Below, in pieces: positions 6,804 through 7,274 of a stretch of DNA of 7,274 nucleotides (positions within the stretch are counted from its first letter, which is position 1; every line of letters begins with the position of its first letter). The position numbers and the translations under genes are program-made. Where the stretch lies: NCBI GenBank assembly GCA_002402965.1, contig DHGW01000003.1, positions 1 to 7,274 on the forward strand. Direction: 5' to 3'. This DNA comes from Bacteroidales bacterium UBA4788. Lineage in GTDB: Bacteria; Bacteroidota; Bacteroidia; Bacteroidales; VadinHA17. The notes beneath the pieces are model-generated. The model was not told where the DNA came from. It did not search any database and saw only the letters and a program-made list of their open reading frames with translations.

Positions 6804-6832
6804 GTTAGATTATTAATATCGGAATATTATGA

Positions 6833-6863
6833 CAAAAATATAAAAAAAAGGAAAGTGTGCAAC
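6833..6863 (-). promoter_or_regulatory. Bacteroidota-type promoter of the exb operon
   Basis: On the minus strand GTTG (6863-6860, three of four matches to TTTG) is followed after 19 bases by TATTTTTG (6840-6833), an exact TAnnTTTG element. Transcription should start near 6826, giving a leader of about 23 bases before the exbB ATG. The spacer contains a T-run. Confidence 0.7.
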
Positions 6864-6900
6864 GGCGTGGAGATTTTAATAAAATTTAAGGGGAGAAGGG

Positions 6901-6923
6901 GATTACGGCCTGCGGCCGTGATC
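6901..6923. repeat. GC-rich hairpin upstream of the exb promoter
   Basis: GATTACGGCC pairs with GGCCGTGATC around a TGC loop: ten positions, nine of them Watson-Crick, plus one T-G pair. It lies about 40 bases upstream of the exb promoter and is directly followed by a smaller palindrome, CCCTTGAGGG (6923-6932). There is no T-run on either side, so it is not an obvious terminator. Confidence 0.6.
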
Positions 6924-6939
6924 CCTTGAGGGGGAGCCT

Positions 6940-7065
6940 GCAACGATTAAATGAACCCTACGGGTCTTCATTTATTTTCCCTCAGCCCCTTCAGAGAGCA
7001 AGCTCTCTACGGGTCTTCGGTAAAATAAATGATCCCGCCGGGGGCGGGATTCATTTAATCGTTGC
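6940..7065. repeat. Cluster of nested and alternative inverted repeats next to tRNA-Ser
   Basis: The outer arms are a perfect 16-base inverted repeat, GCAACGATTAAATGAA (6940-6955) and its complement (7050-7065); the right arm ends exactly on the last base of tRNA-Ser. Inside are a hairpin at 6948-6974 (eight-base stem TAAATGAA plus a CCC/GGG tip), an eleven-base inverted repeat TCATTTATTTT (6968-6978 with 7022-7032), a hairpin AGAGAGC-AA-GCTCTCT (6993-7008), and a hairpin at 7026-7057. A direct repeat CTACGGGTCTTC occurs at 6958-6969 and 7007-7018. The AAATGA/TCATTT arms are shared, so several of these folds exclude one another. No coding frame of any credibility lies here. Confidence 0.75.
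7021..7057 (-). terminator. Probable terminator of tRNA-Ser
   Basis: ATCCCGCC pairs with GGCGGGAT (7032-7039 and 7043-7050) around a GGG loop, extended by six A/T-rich pairs past one bulged T to 7026-7057. On the minus strand it starts eight bases after the tRNA end and is followed by TTTTA. Position and shape fit a terminator, although it is also one of the arms of the repeat cluster. Confidence 0.55.
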
Positions 7066-7152
7066 GGAGAGAGGGGGATTCGAACCCCCGATACCCTTTA
7101 GAGGTATACTAGCTTTCCAGGCGAGCCAGTTCAACCACTCCTGCATCTCTCC
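7065..7152 (-). tRNA. tRNA-Ser, anticodon GGA
   Basis: An 88-base class II tRNA. Acceptor GGAGAGA pairs fully with TCTCTCC, and the discriminator base is G, as usual for serine. The D stem is CAG/CTG. The anticodon loop CTGGAAA carries GGA at 7118-7116, reading UCC and UCU. The long variable arm ATACC/GGTAT has a seven-base loop, and the T arm is GGGGG/CCCCC around TTCGAAT. CCA is not encoded. The anticodon stem CTCGC/GCTAG has a C-T mismatch at its third pair (positions 29 and 41). A weak -7-like element, AAATTTTG (7177-7170), is one mismatch from TAnnTTTG, but no TTTG partner is found upstream. Confidence 0.95.
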
Positions 7153-7274
7153 AAAAACGGCGCAATTTACAAAATTTTTCCTGATGATAACTTTTCCATT
7201 GCATTTCACCCCGAAAGTGCTGACATCCACTGCCGGCAACCAGTCTGGCATTCAACCAGCTCAGCTCATCTCTC
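7153..7274. other. Window end with no supported gene
   Basis: Apart from the weak promoter-like element noted for tRNA-Ser, I see nothing here. Open frames on the minus strand continue into the tRNA and have no recognisable protein signature. A gene ending in this stretch but lying mostly outside the window cannot be excluded. Confidence 0.3.

Noticed and set aside
7050..7065. Possible phage or island attachment site at the tRNA-Ser 3' end
   Set aside because: The repeat touching the tRNA end is inverted and contains only the discriminator base. No direct repeat of the T arm or tRNA tail occurs in the window, and there is no integrase.
6901..7065. CRISPR array
   Set aside because: The repeats are nested palindromes of different lengths without regular spacers, and no cas gene is present.
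7051..7251. 66-codon minus-strand frame ending in GGSNPPLSATIK
   Set aside because: Its second half is a translation of tRNA-Ser, a familiar false gene; the first half has no signature.

Overview
The window reads as chromosomal DNA of a Bacteroidota bacterium, most likely a Bacteroidales member. Three things point there. Two promoters fit the phylum's unusual pattern (TTTG, about 19 bases, TAnnTTTG), one of them exactly. The proteins look like Bacteroidales versions of their families. The gene order exbB - four-helix membrane protein - exbD - exbD is one I recall from that phylum. This placement is from memory of families, not from a search.

Layout, left to right. (1) Bases 34-4061 on the minus strand hold leuS (leucyl-tRNA synthetase) followed by a lipoprotein peptidoglycan hydrolase of the M23 family. 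The two overlap by four bases (ATGA), so they are probably co-transcribed and translationally coupled. (2) Bases 4245-4428 hold a self-contained tRNA-Arg(CCG) unit on the plus strand, with its own consensus promoter and a terminator hairpin. Its transcript runs head-on toward the operon to its right, and the two units end in adjacent hairpins. (3) Bases 4453-6803 on the minus strand are a compact four-gene operon: an ExbB/TolQ/MotA-type proton channel protein with a signal peptide, a four-helix membrane protein of unknown function, and two different ExbD/TolR proteins. It has a promoter at 6833-6863 and a strong intrinsic terminator at 4399-4428. (4) Bases 6901-7065 are a gene-free cluster of nested inverted repeats. 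(5) A minus-strand tRNA-Ser(GGA) lies at 7065-7152, and the window ends in 122 bases with no gene I can support.

How the genes work together: the Exb operon should make an inner-membrane motor driven by the proton gradient, of the kind that energises TonB-dependent outer-membrane transport or cell-envelope work. No tonB or receptor gene is in the window, so its client is not known from this sequence. The M23 lipoprotein should trim peptidoglycan. leuS and the two tRNAs are translation housekeeping.

Most of this window is ordinary housekeeping. I do not see a defence system, mobile element, CRISPR array or biosynthetic cluster, and I do not claim a new system. The points most worth a second look are the nested palindromes beside tRNA-Ser, the HLD triad in place of HLH in the M23 enzyme, the unexplained four-helix protein inside the Exb operon, and a mismatch in the tRNA-Ser anticodon stem.
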